Shown piece after piece: positions 35,150 to 47,184 of a stretch of 64,000 nt of DNA. The notes beneath the pieces were generated by a model. The model saw only the letters and a program-made list of their open reading frames with translations, made no database searches and was not told where the DNA came from. Position numbers and translations under genes: made by a program. The stretch is from Ryuthela nishihirai (taxonomy: Eukaryota; Arthropoda; Arachnida; Araneae; Heptathelidae): contig JAWZYU010000034.1 in assembly GCA_038380435.1 (NCBI GenBank), positions 23,167,404-23,231,403 on the forward strand, read 5' to 3'. Numbering within the stretch: the stretch's first letter is position 1; each line of letters opens with the position of its first letter.

Positions 35150-35465
35150 ATGGGGGGGAGGGCTGGTCATCAACTTGGGTCAGCATTTAGATTTATCTCA
35201 GCAAAATTCCCCAACCTTCCCTCAGTCAGTAGGGGACACCAAAGGGCTTGGAAAAGTTGTCATTCATCAGATGGGTTGTTAAGCTGTGGACTTGTGTGCA
35301 GGACAGCCTGTTCACATTAAAAAAGTACTGGGTGGGAGGCTACCATCTGTGTCATAACAGCTGTCTATTGGGTCCCCTTCCCCCCCCCCCCCCCCAACCT
35401 TCTTTGAGCCATCAGGGTCCTGGTGACCTGGCCATTTAGCTCAATGTGTGCAAAAAATATGCTAC
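35150..35465 (+). mobile_element. SINE family B, diverged
   Basis: Head mostly lost (GGGTCAGCATTTAGATTTATC onward). It has GTCAGTAGGGGACACC, a diverged core and an expanded C run at 35380-35395. Confidence 0.8.
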
Positions 35466-35677
35466 TTACAGTTCCAAAATTTTACATATTGATTTTGTGT
35501 ATCCTGAATTGCCCCTTATTTGTTAAGAGTGGTATTTGCACAATGATTAATGCCAACATAGATGATTAGTATTCATTAGCTGCAATTATTACACTTCTCT
35601 CTGTTTCTACAGCACCCAGAAAGGAATGATACCTTGGCTGATTGAATTAAAATTCAAGGTTCAAAACTTAATTTATA

Positions 35678-36262
35678 TACTGGTTTCCATAAATTAAGGA
35701 AAATCCCTATGTTAAGTCAGTGAGAAGCTAATGTCAAAGCTCTATAACTTCTAAAATAAGTTTTTCTGTTTTGAAAAATGTGACTGCAGATAAAGATCTT
35801 AATCATATAAATCAATATCCCTATTTTCAACAATATTCGTTCGGTATTTAATGAGTTATGAAAGTTTGAATATTGACTTCAGAAGTTGATTAAAACTTAG
35901 TAATAAGTTTTGTATCAAAGTGTTTAATAAAATAAGTTTGTATTTTAGAACTTTGTGTAAATTTTCTTCAGTTTTGTATAAGTTTCTTAAGACTGGCATT
36001 GCTGTTGTTAAATATTCAAACTATCGTAATTCATTGAATACTGAACGAATATTGTTGAAAATTGAGATATTGATTTATTTGATTGAGTTCTTTATCTGCA
36101 ATCACATTTTTGAAGAGAATGTATAAGCTTATAGAGCTTTTTAATAATTATATAACATGTTACAGAGAATAATATTATTTATAATTTTTAAGTTATAGAG
36201 CTTTGATGTTAGCTTCCCATTGACTTAATATAGGTATTTTCCTTAATTTATGGAAACCAGTG
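35678..36262. mobile_element. 585-bp palindromic MITE
   Basis: The terminal repeats start (TA)CACTGGTTTCCATAAATT and extend about 80 bp. A second arm pair (left 35765-35875, right 36010-36115) is also complementary, so nearly the whole element folds on itself apart from an ~80-bp insert in the right arm. The right end is flanked by TA. No coding. The end sequence suggests a Tc1/mariner parent. Confidence 0.85.
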
Positions 36263-36266
36263 TATA

Positions 36267-36343
36267 CACAGTTGTATAAGAATAATATGACCACCTACCA
36301 TACATATACTATGGTAGGTGGCCATATTATTCTGATACCACTG
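36267..36343. mobile_element. 77-bp terminal-repeat-only MITE
   Basis: TA-flanked. Two facing arms with AGAATAATATGACCACCTAC joined by about 7 bases. It abuts the preceding MITE with only TATA between them. A 59-bp relative lies at 48338-48396. Confidence 0.85.
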
Positions 36344-36485
36344 TATATGTATATATATATATGCAACTTTGCATATTATTGTATTTGGAAATTGAAGCAT
36401 AGACGAGATTTTTTTTTTTAATTTAATGTAGTTGTGAAATGCTTTTTATTCCTACTGGCAGTATTACTAATTTATATCATTTTAG

Positions 36486-36556
36486 TTGGCCATAATGGAT
36501 ACATTGGACCATAGACATCTTGACTGGGATGTGCCCTATTTTAAGGACAAAATCAG
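36486..36556 (+). CDS. PTS: PTS exon 5
   Basis: A 71-bp exon after TCATTTTAG and before GTAAAA. It reads LAIMDTLDHRHLDWDVPYFK then DKI plus two bases of Ser. It holds the Asp-His pair (LDH) that completes the catalytic triad with the exon 2 Cys in PTPS. The length is the same as I recall for human exon 5. It lies between two MITEs, 143 bp after one and 37 bp before the other, yet is undamaged. Confidence 0.95.
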
Positions 36557-36593
36557 GTAAAAAACAAGATACTAAAAATGTTCTACTAATATA

Positions 36594-37022
36594 CAGGGTG
36601 TCCCTGAATTCATGGCCCAAATATGAGGGGATGGTAGTATACACCGAACTCACCAATATTTGTCATAGAATATGCAGCCACAAAGCAGCCCGGTGCCGGT
36701 AGGAAGCGCAGGCAAGGTGGCACTGCTTAAAAGTGCTAAATCGCCCAAACCCTATCATTCTCAGCATCAACCACACACAAGATGGACTACTACACGCCGA
36801 TGACTACTTCGCCGTTGTGCCGCCTGTATCAACTTTGGTGGGCGGACGTTTGAGCATTTGTTGTAATGATCTCCAATAAATATCACTCTGGAAACCAGTT
36901 TTCTGTCCTTCATTTCCGACTCCTCACTGTGTTTGCAGCCGCATATTCTATGACGAATATTGGTGGGTTCAGTGTGTACTACCATCCCCTAATGTTTGGG
37001 CCATGAAATCAGGGACACCCTG
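36594..37022. mobile_element. 429-bp MITE with ~90-bp terminal repeats
   Basis: The ends CAGGGTGTCCCTGAATTCAT and (right, reverse complement) CAGGGTGTCCCTGATTTCAT are flanked by TA. The arms continue through AATATTYGTCATAGAATATG. No transposase. Confidence 0.92.
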
Positions 37023-37343
37023 TATATTTGCAGTCAAATTTAAGATTAGTGTGTAATATACATACATACAAAATCTTCATACAGTCATGGATTATGAAGG
37101 TCCTACCAGACTAATTTTCCTCTCCAGATGTGTCTGCAGAGGAAAATGTTTCATTTTGGAGGACTTCTAGAAATTGATTTTATCATTTGGAAATATATTG
37201 CTAACCTAGCTCTCTTCTATAAACCCCAATGAAGGCATCCTTATTTTTTCAAGCCGATAATAGGGGTAACCCTTCCATTATGTTCCATAAGAGAAACATT
37301 TGAGAATGCTAGTGAGCAGAATGGAGGTGAAAATAAAAACATA
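37023..37343 (+). other. intron, nothing recognised
   Basis: No element or exon signal seen. Confidence 0.6.
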
Positions 37344-38538
37344 CCCACTGAAGAACCAAAACATTATGGCCACCTGCTTAATATGATGTTAGTCCTCCAC
37401 ATGTTGCCAAAACAGCTCTTATCTGGCGAGGCATGGATGCTACGAGATTTTTAAAGTGTCTTGTGGTATCTGTTACCAACATGTTACCAGAATATCCTTT
37501 AACCCTTGTAAGTTATGTGGTTGAGCCACTGCAGATCAAATATGCTGTTCCAACACAAACCACAGGTATTTGATTGGATTTGATGTTTGAGGAATTTCGA
37601 GGCCAGGAAAGTACCTCGAAGTTTTCCTCATGTTCTGCGAACCATTCTCGAACAATCCAGGCAGTGAGGCATTGTGTATTATTCTGCTGAAAAAGGCACT
37701 ACTACAGGGATATACCATTGCCATGAATGGATGTACTTGTCTGCAATGATTTTTAGGTAGGTGATAGACGTCACACTTCCTGCACATGAATGACTGGCCC
37801 AGGGTTTACCAGCAGAACATTGCCCAAAGCATTATCCTTCCTCTACTGGCTTGTTTTCATCTCACAGTGCATTCTGATGCCAACACTTCCCCAGGTAAAC
37901 GATGCACACATACCAGACCGTCCACATGGTGCAACAGGAAATGAGATTAATCGGACCAGATGACTTTCTTCCAGTCATTCAAGGCCCATATTTGATGCTT
38001 GCATGCCCATTGTAGGCACTTTCAGTGGTGAACTGAGGTTAGCATGGGCACTCTGAGCAGCCTGTGGCTACACAGCCCCATTTTCAGCAGGGTTCGATGT
38101 ACTATGTTATGACACATTACTCCCATCACCAGCATTCAAATTACTGGTGAGTTGCATCACAGTATCCCTTCTGTTTGCTCATACCATATGGTATAGTCTT
38201 CACTCACTTCTAGCATCGATGAGCCGTGGTTGGCCAACCTTGCCAGCAGTTTGTGGTTTTTCCTTCCTCAGACCACTTTTTGAAGGTACTAACCATAGCT
38301 TACCATGAGCACCCCACAAACCTTGCCATCTCAGAAATGCTCTGATTCAGTTGTCTGGTCATTACAATTTGGCCTTTGCCAAACTCACTGAAGTCCGCTG
38401 CCTTTCCCATCTGAAGAACAAGAATAGCACTGATTAACAGAGCTCAGTATCAGGTATTATACCATTTTATGACTTTCACACATGCTGTCGGTTAAATGAA
38501 GTTGTTTCAATTTGCATAAAGATGCACTAGTCATAATG

Positions 38539-40370
38539 TAAGGATCAGTTAGCTACTGATAAAAATCTTTGGCTTAATAGCTTGGCTGACAAAGCTGAGG
38601 AAGCAGTTAGGCAGCACAACAGCAGAGAGCTGTACCAGATAGTTAATGTTTTATGTGGTAGAAAACGGACAGGCATACAGGGATTGAAGGATAAACAAGG
38701 TAAGGTTATAGAAGGTGAGGATTCTGTCATGGCTAGGTGGGCTGAGCATTTCAGTGATGTTCTAAACAATGTGGTTAGTTCTACTCCCATTGTTTGTAAT
38801 GATGATAGATGCATTGGCAGCTTTAATGTTGGCCCTATAACACAATCTGAAGTTATTTTGGCTATCTCTAAACTTAAACTTCATAAATCCCCAGGGGTAG
38901 ATGAAATTACTACAGAAATGCTCAGAGCTGGGAATGTTTCGGTTACCACTTGGATGACTGAAATTTTGAATAACTTTTATGATAAAGGCATGGTTCATAA
39001 AGATTTTACCAGAGCTATTATTATCCCTATTTTCAAAAAAGTGATCGCAGTTCTTGTGATAACTATATGGGTATTAGCCTACTCTCTGGTTCCAGGTAAA
39101 GTTCTTTCCATAATTGTGCTTAATAGAATTAAGAATCTGGTTGACAGTCAATTGCGTGATGAGCAATGTGGATTCAGAAGTGGTAGGGGATGTGTGGATC
39201 AGATATTTTCACTTAGGCAGATTCTTGAGAAATGTTTAGAGTTTCAGAAACCTTTGGTTGCTAGCTTTGTTGATTTCAAAAAGGCTTTCGACTCTGTTGA
39301 TCGTCATAATTTGTGGTTGATTGTGAGATCATATGATATACCAGACAAGTTAGTTAACATAATGAAAGCTCTCTATAATAACACTGAGTCATGTGAAAGT
39401 TGGTAAGTGTTGTAGCAATTGGTTTAGCATTACTTCTGGTGTTCGACAAGGGTGCATTTTGTCTCCTTTTCTCTTTAGTTTCGTTATTGATTATGTTATG
39501 CGAAATTCACTTCAAGGGAAAGATTTTGGTTTTAAATGGGCTGGAGATACGAAAATTTCTGATTTAGATTATGCTGATGATTTAGTCCTTTTGGCAAATG
39601 ATGTTGATGAGATGAACTCTTTCATTCGAGCTGTTGATGAGACTGGTAGTAGAGTAGGTTTGGTTATAAACAGAGAGAAAACTAAAGTGATGAAAATTGG
39701 TCAGGCAGGTTGTGATTCAGTTCATCTGAATGGTTGCAATCTTGAGCAGGTGTCACAGTTTAATTACTTTAGGAGCTATGTAACAGATACTGGTGTTGTG
39801 CGGCATGAGATTAACAGACGAATAGGGATTGCTGCCGGGGCTTTTAATAATCTATGGAGATTGTGGAGAAATAGGCGTATACACCTAAAGACTAAAATTA
39901 GACTGTATAATAGTTTGGTTCTTTCTAGGGTTAGTTATGGTAGCGAAACTTGGACACTTTGTAAACAAGATAACAGGAAACTAGATGCTTTTGATTCCAG
40001 ATGCTTACGCAGTGTCTTGGGCATTAGGTGGTTCAACTTTGTAAGTAATGATGTGGTTAGACAAAGGAGTTTGCAACCTCCTTTAAGCAGCATATTGTGC
40101 AGAGAGAGACTCCGTTGGTTTGGCCATGTTGCCCGTATGAATAATTATAGATTGGCGAATAGGGTTATGAACAGTGTGCCTAGAGGCCTCAGAAGGAGGG
40201 GGAGACGCAGGATGCAGTGGGCAGACAATGTCAAACAGGACCTTGTTTAGAATTGGTGTGCAGTGGCCAGATGCAGCTGATGTAGCTCAGAACAGATATG
40301 CTTGGAGAATTAAACTGCGTGGTCTGGTTGGACCTCCGTAGCCCATGGCTGCTTGAGGATGATGATGATG
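38539..40370 (+). mobile_element. RTE-like LINE copy 3, 5'-truncated
   Basis: Flanked by a 10-bp duplication AGTCATAATG (38529-38538 and 40371-40380). It ends in (GAT)n. It starts in the linker between endonuclease and RT. Confidence 0.93.
38582..40250 (+). pseudogene. LINE reverse transcriptase, broken
   Basis: Long open stretches 38582-39406 and 39393-40250. RT motifs: GFRSGRGCVDQIFSLRQIL, FVDFKKAFDSVDRHNLW, GVRQGCILSPFLFSFVI and intact YADD near 39573. A two-base loss near 39395 (GAGAGTTGG to GAAAGTTGG type change) shifts the frame, a local shift near 39045 alters one motif, and a stop at 40248 cuts the tail. The endonuclease is absent because of 5' truncation. Confidence 0.92.
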
Positions 40371-40396
40371 AGTCATAATGTTTTGGCTCTTTGGTG

Positions 40397-40887
40397 TATA
40401 TTACCCACATTTTCAAAGAGATTGTTTAAAGATCACTAAAACAAAAGCATTTACACCAGAATGGTGTTCAGGTTCATGCTAGCTTGATCATATGCCCCCT
40501 TCCCTCCACTGCAATGCAAAACTTTCATTGCTTAACTAAACTCTTTTATCTGCTTCCAAATTCAGTCGATGCTGCTGCAATTAACATATCCAATTCTCCA
40601 ATGTATTGATTAGCTTGCCTCCAGATTTCTATTGTTCTTACATCTCACCAAATCAAATGATTTCTCTGAAATGAATCCAAAATTTTTCAGTTTTAAGGGA
40701 TTTTCATAATATTTCTAAATAATTCAAGATATCCATAAATTCTGTAAAAAAAATGCTGTAATTGTGTAAAGTAGTTGAATAGCATGACCACATGTAAATG
40801 AATGTTCTGTGTATTTGCTTGCAAACTGGTTAATTTTTTCTTGCAGCCTTTTTACTACAAATTCTCATTAAATTTCCAAGCAATGTA
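40397..40887 (+). other. intron, nothing recognised
   Basis: AT-rich DNA without motifs. Confidence 0.6.
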
Positions 40888-42010
40888 CACTCCTTGTTAA
40901 AAAAAATTGTCCCACCCAGGAATATAGCTACTTTTATGCAAATTAGTAAATAGTATGGAATTTCCATTTAGTGAAATGCAGATGAAGAGATAGCCATGGA
41001 TCTGGTTACATTTAAAATGCAGCAGATGACGTGAATTCCATTAGTTGCAGGGAAGATTGTCATTGGGGAAAAGTTGATAATGTAGATTAAAGAAACCAAA
41101 ACTAAACTGTAAATTTGGCTACCATCAAAGGGTAATGCCATTCATATGTGATAGACAGATGTTTTACTCAGTGGGATTGAGTTCATTCAGGATCAGATCA
41201 TACTGGAGTAACTACAAATCAGGATTATCAATAGATTTGCTGGATGGCTGTAAGTATCAGAAATGTGACTGCCCGACAGATATCCAGTGACAGAACAACT
41301 GATGATTCACTGCTGGTATCTGCTAGTACCATTCATCAATGCTCGAATGAAACTGGTATGTGAGGAAGACACCCTTTCCTCTGCATACCACTCACTTGTA
41401 GCCAGAGTATGTCAGATTGCAGTGATGTGACAATTGGCATAATAGAATCTTCAGTCTGCATCTGTCTGAGACAGAATGATGACCACATTCATGTATGGTG
41501 ACATACAGCATCACTTCTGGGATCCTTTGTAGAGCACCATCTCTGATTATAGTTAGTCATCTCATAGTCATCAAGGGTAATAAAAGCTCAGCGATATGTG
41601 GATACCATTCTCTGCCCTATTGTCTTACCATCCATGTATAGCATGCTAAATGCCACGTCCAGTACAATAATGCCAGATCAAATACTGTAAGCATTGCTCA
41701 ACAGTGTCTGCAAGCGGTTCCCATGCTACCGTGACTAGACCCCCATTGCCAGTTCTGTCCTGATTGAGCACATCAGGGACTAGAACCAACTCCAATACAT
41801 AATGTGATGGATCTTTGGGTGCAAGCAAATCTGAAGAATCTTAGACCAAAACATTATTAGGAACCTCTTTTGACTCCCTAACTGCATTAGTGATTGTATT
41901 GCAGAAAACGGCAGCCACAGCATGTACTAATGTTAGCCTAATAGCCATGCCTCACTAAACAGGTTGCAAATCAGAGGCTTACTGATAAGCAACATAACAT
42001 GAATTCCATT
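40888..42010 (+). mobile_element. highly decayed Tc1-type transposon
   Basis: A likely left end TACACTCCTTGTTAAAAAAA. Plus-strand frames preserve scattered Tc1 text: NVTARQISSDRTTDD (41257), LVIIKGN with SAQRYVDT-like text (41570) and IEHIRD (41765), where Tc1 has PIEHVWD. Many stops are present. The right end was not found, so the limit is approximate. Confidence 0.6.
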
Positions 42011-42947
42011 AGTTCTGCACACTACTGGGAGGTCCTACAGTTAAGGGACAGCCCTCTTCAAAACTTTTTTTTTAATAAATTTATGGAGATATTGATATAC
42101 AACTATTTAAAGGAAGAACCAAGATTTTTTTCTACAGCTTTTAAATGAATAGTAATGGATCATTGAACAATCAGTGAATAAAGACTGATTGTGAACAATA
42201 AGCTTAATTTCCTTACTTAGCAATTCTTTTCCATTCTGCTGGGCCTGAATTCATTTTATCAGAGCCTTTCTTTAGCTGTATGAAGAATAACATTTATATA
42301 ATTAACTTTTGCATAAGTATTTTATAAATATTTAATATAGATATAAAACTAAGATAATTGTTTGAATCAAAATGCACTTATTTATATTTTAAGCAGCAAA
42401 GTTTAATAATTTTAGTTTTACCTAAAATGTCTGTGGGTTTTAAAAATTAAAATTATTAAAAACTACAGAAAATATTCAAACGATGTTAATATGAAATCAT
42501 TAAAAATTTCGATAAATGAAAGTTAATGATTTTTTCACAAAACCTCCCCCCTCCTCCAAGATTTTCCAGTATGCCAATGCTGTAAATGTGATAATTTGTT
42601 ACAGTATTATCTTTTGGTGTGTAGCTTTGTATAGTATCTGTGACATTCCTTCTGGGTGGGGAAGCTTTTTTGAGGGGTGTATGTTTTTTGTATTGCATCA
42701 AACTTGTGATAAATTTTACTCTTTGATGTTCAAAAATGCTACTATTGTTAAATGTTTTGTTTTCAGTGCAATTCTGAAGTATATTTTAACCAGAATGTTA
42801 TGTAGTGTATATACATTTTGTTTCCATATAAAGTATACATTTGTTCATTGCAACACTGTCATTTACATTTTGACCTTTATTTCCTTGTTTCAAGTTGGTG
42901 CTTAAACCTTTCATGAGCATTGTATTTTTTACATGTTTTTCAATATA
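42011..42947 (+). other. intron, nothing recognised
   Basis: AT-rich. Open stretches carry no motif. Confidence 0.6.
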
Positions 42948-44087
42948 CACGAAGATACCATTTTATTAGGTACACCTACTTAGTAGTGTGTTGTGCTCCT
43001 TTGGCTTTCAGAGCACCTAGAATTCATTGAGGCATGGAACTTACAAGATGTTGTGTGCATTGTGCAGAAATGTTGTACCATGTGGAAATGACTATTGTGC
43101 AGTTACTGTAAATTGGAAGAAGGTCCTGCCTCAATGCAAACAGCCCTTACGACCTCATTCCAAAGATGCTTGATAAGGTTTAGATCTGAGGCTGTGCAGA
43201 CCAATGAAGCAAGGAAAACTCATCAGCATGTTCCTGGAACCATTTGGTAACCATACATGCCATGTGAGCAGGTGCATTATAATGCTGAGAGTGCCCATCG
43301 GAGTGAGGATAAACTGTAAGACATGTAGGGGTGAACTTGGTATCAGGGGACTAATGTGTGCCAAGAAAACATTACCCACACCTTCACACCACCCTGTACT
43401 GTTGACACCAGACAAGATAGCTCCATGATATTATGTTGCTTGTGTCAAATTCTGATCCATCAGCATGAATCAGGAGTAAGCTTGATTCGTCTGACCATTC
43501 TTTTTCTAGTCCTCAATGATCCAGTGTCAATGCTCCTGCAACCACTGGAGATGCGCTTTTGTGTTTTTCACTGATGACATCAGCACCTGACATGGTCAGT
43601 GGCTGTTGTAGACATTCACAACAAGGTTTGATATGTGGTGTATTCAGAGATAACCTTCTGCACAGCAATGTTTAATTCTGCTGTGATTTGCCTGGTTGTG
43701 GCCCATTTGTTCACTTGCATGATTTTAGCCATTCTCTGACCCTATGATCGACAAGCCCTTTTCGCCCACAGGATCGCTTATCATTGGTATTTTTTTGCTT
43801 TTCGTGCCATTTTCGATAAACCCTTGAAACGGTTATGCATGAAAAGCTCAGGAAGACAACTATTTGGGAGATGTAAGAACTGGCAAACCTGGCAGCAACT
43901 AGCATGCCATGTTCAAAGTTGCTCAGGTCACTAGTTTTTCCCAATCTGACCTGAATCCAACTATAACTCATGCTAGTAGAGCTCATCTGCCTGATTTATT
44001 CCCACACTTGTCACATGATATATTACGTATTGGAATGAATCATTTATGTAATGAGGTGTAGTGACCTAATAAACTGGCATCTCAGTA
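42948..44087 (-). mobile_element. Tc1-type transposon (TTATTAGGT family), copy 1
   Basis: The ends share CACYGAGATRCC and TTTATTAGGTACACC, next to TA. The minus-strand N-terminal transposase 43945-43711 reads LSNFEHGMLVAARF then ITVSRVYRKWHEKQKNTNDK and SCGRKGLVDHRVR, the paired-type DNA-binding domain of vertebrate-like Tc1 elements. The catalytic part towards 42950 is broken by many stops. Same family as 47185-48239, in the opposite orientation. Confidence 0.88.
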
Positions 44088-44215
44088 TATACCATTTGTT
44101 TTTATCCCTACAGCCAAGGGCAGATGGGGGAGGGGGGGCTTGACCCTTCCTTTAAGAATGCTAGTAAAGAAAGGAAATGAAAAAAACTAACTGAACATAC
44201 ACACAACTGAATGTA

Positions 44216-45629
44216 CACTACAGGAAATAAAAAATACAACACATGCAAGAAGTTATGCAAATGTGATGAAATTTAGAGAGGCGGTATGATTACTACTATG
44301 AGAATGATTAAGTTTGCAGGATGATCGAACAATTGGACAGGTGCAAGTTGATGTCATAGGTGCAAAGCAGTCAAACACAGATAAGGACAACCAAAGCTCC
44401 CTGGTTGACAAAACATTGTGGAAAGTGTTTGAAACCGCTAAAGATGCCTTTACACAGATGTCAACTGCCATTCCAACAGTTAACAGATTTTGAGCATGTA
44501 AGAATCATTGGCCTTAGAGAAGCTGGTTTGCCATACAGAGATGTGGCCAACCTTATTGGCCACAATCCCAGCTCCACTGAACATATATGGTGCCAGTGGG
44601 TTCAAGAGAAGGATCCAGCACACACTGACAAGAATCAGGAAGACGTATGACCACGGAGCGACAGGACCACCATTTGTGATGCATGGCATTGTGTGACTAC
44701 AATGCAACTGCAAAGGGACTGGCAACAGGTAACACATTGAATACCTACCAGACGGGCAGTAAACAACAGAATTTTACAGTTTTCATTGTGAGCCTATTGT
44801 CCGCCACTGCGTTTATCCTCACATCTGCCCACGTGAAAGCATGTTTTCAGTGGTATCACCTCAGACAGAACTAGAACGAACAAGAGTGGAATACCATGAT
44901 GTTTAGTGATTAATCTTGTTTCTGTCTTGGTCAGCATGACTGTAGACAACATGTTCATCATCATCCAGGGGAAAGGAAAGCCACCCAGTGACTGCAACAT
45001 CGTCACACAGCTCCAGTACCCGGTGTCTTGGTGTGGGGTGCCATTAATCAGACATCTTGGTCAGAACTGGTCATCTTAAGGGGATCTTTAACTGCCCAAT
45101 AATATGTTACCAACATTTTGCAACCAGTGGCAGTCCCATTTGTTTAGCAGCATGGAACCTTTTACTAGCAAGATAATGCCCATGCTCACACAGCCTGCAT
45201 TTGTCTGCAATATATACATGAACAAAACGTTCAGGTACTACCATGGCTAGCATGCTCACCAGACCTTCGACCTATTGAACACGTGAGAGACATGATGAGC
45301 CAACAGCTCTAACAACACCCAAGAGTTGCGCCAACCACTGTTGCTGAAATGAAACAGCGACTTCACGCCATTTGGCATTCTATCCCTCAGGAGGACATTA
45401 TAGAGTTGTACGATAACCTTCCCTGCTGTATTCATGAATGCATTGCTGCACTGGGCTGTTCAACATCATACTAATTATATCACTTTACCGGTTAGGTAAA
45501 GTGGTAATTTTCCATATTTCTTTTGATAATGTAATAAATCGCACATCTCAATATAGGCTAACAGCTGCTTGCGTTTCAATAAAATGACATTAATCCTTCT
45601 AGGTTTGCAATTTTTTTTCCTGTAGTGTG
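44216..45629 (+). mobile_element. Tc1-type transposon (CACTACAGGAAA ends)
   Basis: The ends are TACACTACAGGAAATAAAAA and (right, reverse complement) ACACTACAGGAAAAAAAATT. The plus-strand transposase has a helix-turn-helix QLTDFEHVRIIGLREAGLPY (44478), a first-Asp region near 44900 that is stop-broken, GVLVWGAINQTSW (45020), QDNAHAHTACICLQY (second Asp, 45170) and SPDLRPIEHVRDMMSQQL (Glu, 45260). Several in-frame stops. It lies 241 bp before the last PTS exon. Confidence 0.9.
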
Positions 45630-45870
45630 TACACACACACGCACATAACCTGTATTTTTCAAGAAATTTGCTAAAAAGTACCGAAATGGAGGGAGGGATT
45701 ATATGGGAATGGTGTTCCTTTTCATTTCAGCGTGATGTTCACCCCTCCTTTATATATTTTTGATATCCTGGCCCTCCTACATCTATATTTTAAGCAGAGA
45801 TTGTTCTTAATATTTGCAGATAATCTTTCCTTTATTAAATAGATGTTTTAAAGTAATATTTTTTTTACAG

Positions 45871-46000
45871 CACTACGGAAAATTTATCTGTCTATATTTG
45901 GGAAAGTCTGTCAAAGTATTTGCCTGAAAATTATCTTCACTGTATCAAAATTCATGAAACAGATAAAAATATTGTGTCGTTTTATGGACATTATGAATAA
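45871..46000 (+). CDS. PTS: PTS exon 6, last coding exon
   Basis: After a T-rich tract and TTTTTTACAG, the first base completes Ser. The reading is then TTENLSVYIWESLSKYLPEN, YLHCIKIHETDKNIVSFYGH, YE and TAA (45998-46000). HETDKNIV matches the ETDNN segment whose Glu binds the pterin in PTPS. The C-terminus is two residues longer than I recall for human. No frameshift. It is flanked on the left by a Tc1 element and on the right by a short 3' UTR. Confidence 0.96.
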
Positions 46001-46092
46001 TTCTTGTCATTTTGTAAAGTATGTATGTATCGTGATATGTATATTGTAATACAGAGTTTAATTTTAATTGAAGCTTTTTCTGACATTTTCGA

Positions 46093-46098
46093 AATAAA
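46093..46098 (+). terminator. likely PTS polyadenylation signal
   Basis: AATAAA 93 bases after the stop codon, in AT-rich 3' UTR. The open frame 46004-46330 overlapping it looks accidental. Confidence 0.55.
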
Positions 46099-46383
46099 TT
46101 ATGTACATATTACTAGTAATCATTTAGAAAACTGTTACACTTCATGTGCCAAAAAAGAAGCAATTTTCAGAAAGTTCTTTTCATACTATCACTTCCTTCA
46201 AAGTTATGAAAGCAAATTTCTTGATGGCATCATGGGTGGCATGTCAAATGCCAACACGGACACAACTTTTTTTAAAACTTTATTTTTTAATTTGCGGATT
46301 AAGGTCAGAACTCTCCTGTCTCCCTCCTGACATCACTTATCAGGAGTGGATTACCTTCTTTTGACAAAGCTCTTTATAGCACA

Positions 46384-46770
46384 ATGGGGCGGGGGTGGCT
46401 CAGTCGGTAGCGCGCCAGGCTCGTAATCTGTAGTTCCCGGGTTCGAGTCCCAGCTGGGTCAGCGTTGAGATTTATCTCCGCAAAATTCCCTGCCCTGCCC
46501 ACGGTCAGTAGGAGACACCGATGGGCTTGGAAAGGCCACCGTCCGTCGGATGGGACGTTAAGCCGTGGCCCAGTGTGTGGGAGAGCCATACCCTGTGCAC
46601 GTTAAAGAACACGCTGGATGGCCTTGACGGGAGGCTACCATCTGTCTCCCAACAGCTGTTCCAGTGGGTCCCCTCCCCCAACCTTCTCTGAGCCTTCGGG
46701 GTCCATGTGACCTGGCCATTTAGCCCATGGTGTGCAAAAAAGTGCCGCTCAGAGGTAAAACAACCCACAA
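46384..46770 (+). mobile_element. SINE family B, full length and young
   Basis: Perfect 13-bp target duplication TCTTTATAGCACA (46371-46383, 46771-46783). Complete head GGTGGCTCAGTCGGTAGCGC with box B GGTTCGAGTCC. Middle core GGATGGGACGTTAAGCCG and CACGTTAAAGAACACGC. End AGAGGTAAAACAACCCAC. This copy and 52441-52822 define the family. Confidence 0.97.
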
Positions 46771-46783
46771 TCTTTATAGCACA

Positions 46784-47184
46784 TTCAGGAAGAAAGAAGA
46801 GCCCTCTCTCACTACAGTTGCGTCCATGTTTGGATATGAGATCCAACTCTGCCATGATCTGGGAGTTACCCAAAAGTTTTCTAGTGAGAAATAGACAAAT
46901 GATTTAAACACTGTAGTGACACCCAGGTAGGGTTGAAGAGAGGTTTAGAATTTATAATGTTATGTAGGTGATATACAATATTGTACTGCAAGAACAATAC
47001 CGTCGATTCCAATCCATTTTCAGTAATATATTTGTTTCATTTTGATCTTATCACTTTGCAGACTCTGAGTAAAATGCAAGTCCAAAAAATCCTAATTCAC
47101 GTACTTTTAATCGCATTCATACATGATTACAGCAGTCACCCCACCAAAAGGGATGTGTTGTAATTTTTTAAAGAAAATGATATG
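46784..47184 (+). other. intergenic, nothing recognised
   Basis: No motif or repeat identified. It lies beyond the PTS 3' end. Confidence 0.5.

Larger units (their letters stand above)
37344..40396 (-). mobile_element. Tc1-type transposon split by a LINE
   Basis: The left end is (TA)CCCACTGAAGAACCAAAA with CATTATGGCC. The right end (reverse complement) is (TA)CACCAAAGAGCCAAAA with CATTATGAC. The minus-strand transposase is decayed and similar to 32889-33965: a helix-turn-helix region near 38350 and a C-terminal FPGLEIPQTSNPIKYLW near 37580, where the usual SPDLNPIEHLW is altered. The LINE at 38539-40370 sits in its right terminal repeat. Without it, the element is about 1.2 kb. Confidence 0.88.
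3806..46000 (+). other. PTS: PTS gene span (5' end outside window)
   Basis: Five exons join in phase into the C-terminal ~120 residues of 6-pyruvoyltetrahydropterin synthase. This cytosolic zinc enzyme converts 7,8-dihydroneopterin triphosphate to 6-pyruvoyltetrahydropterin in tetrahydrobiopterin synthesis. Introns inside the window are 7735, 89, 24696 and 9314 bp, all GT-AG. The exon carrying the start codon and the first zinc-ligand histidine was not found in 1-3805, so it should lie upstream. The exon lengths (80, 23, 57, 71 bp) equal those I recall for human PTS exons 2-5, which points to a very old intron pattern. The long introns are filled with transposons. Confidence 0.93.

Noticed and set aside
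46004..46330. 108-residue open frame after the PTS stop
   Set aside because: It lies in the 3' UTR and beyond, with no motif, biased composition and a likely polyadenylation signal inside it.
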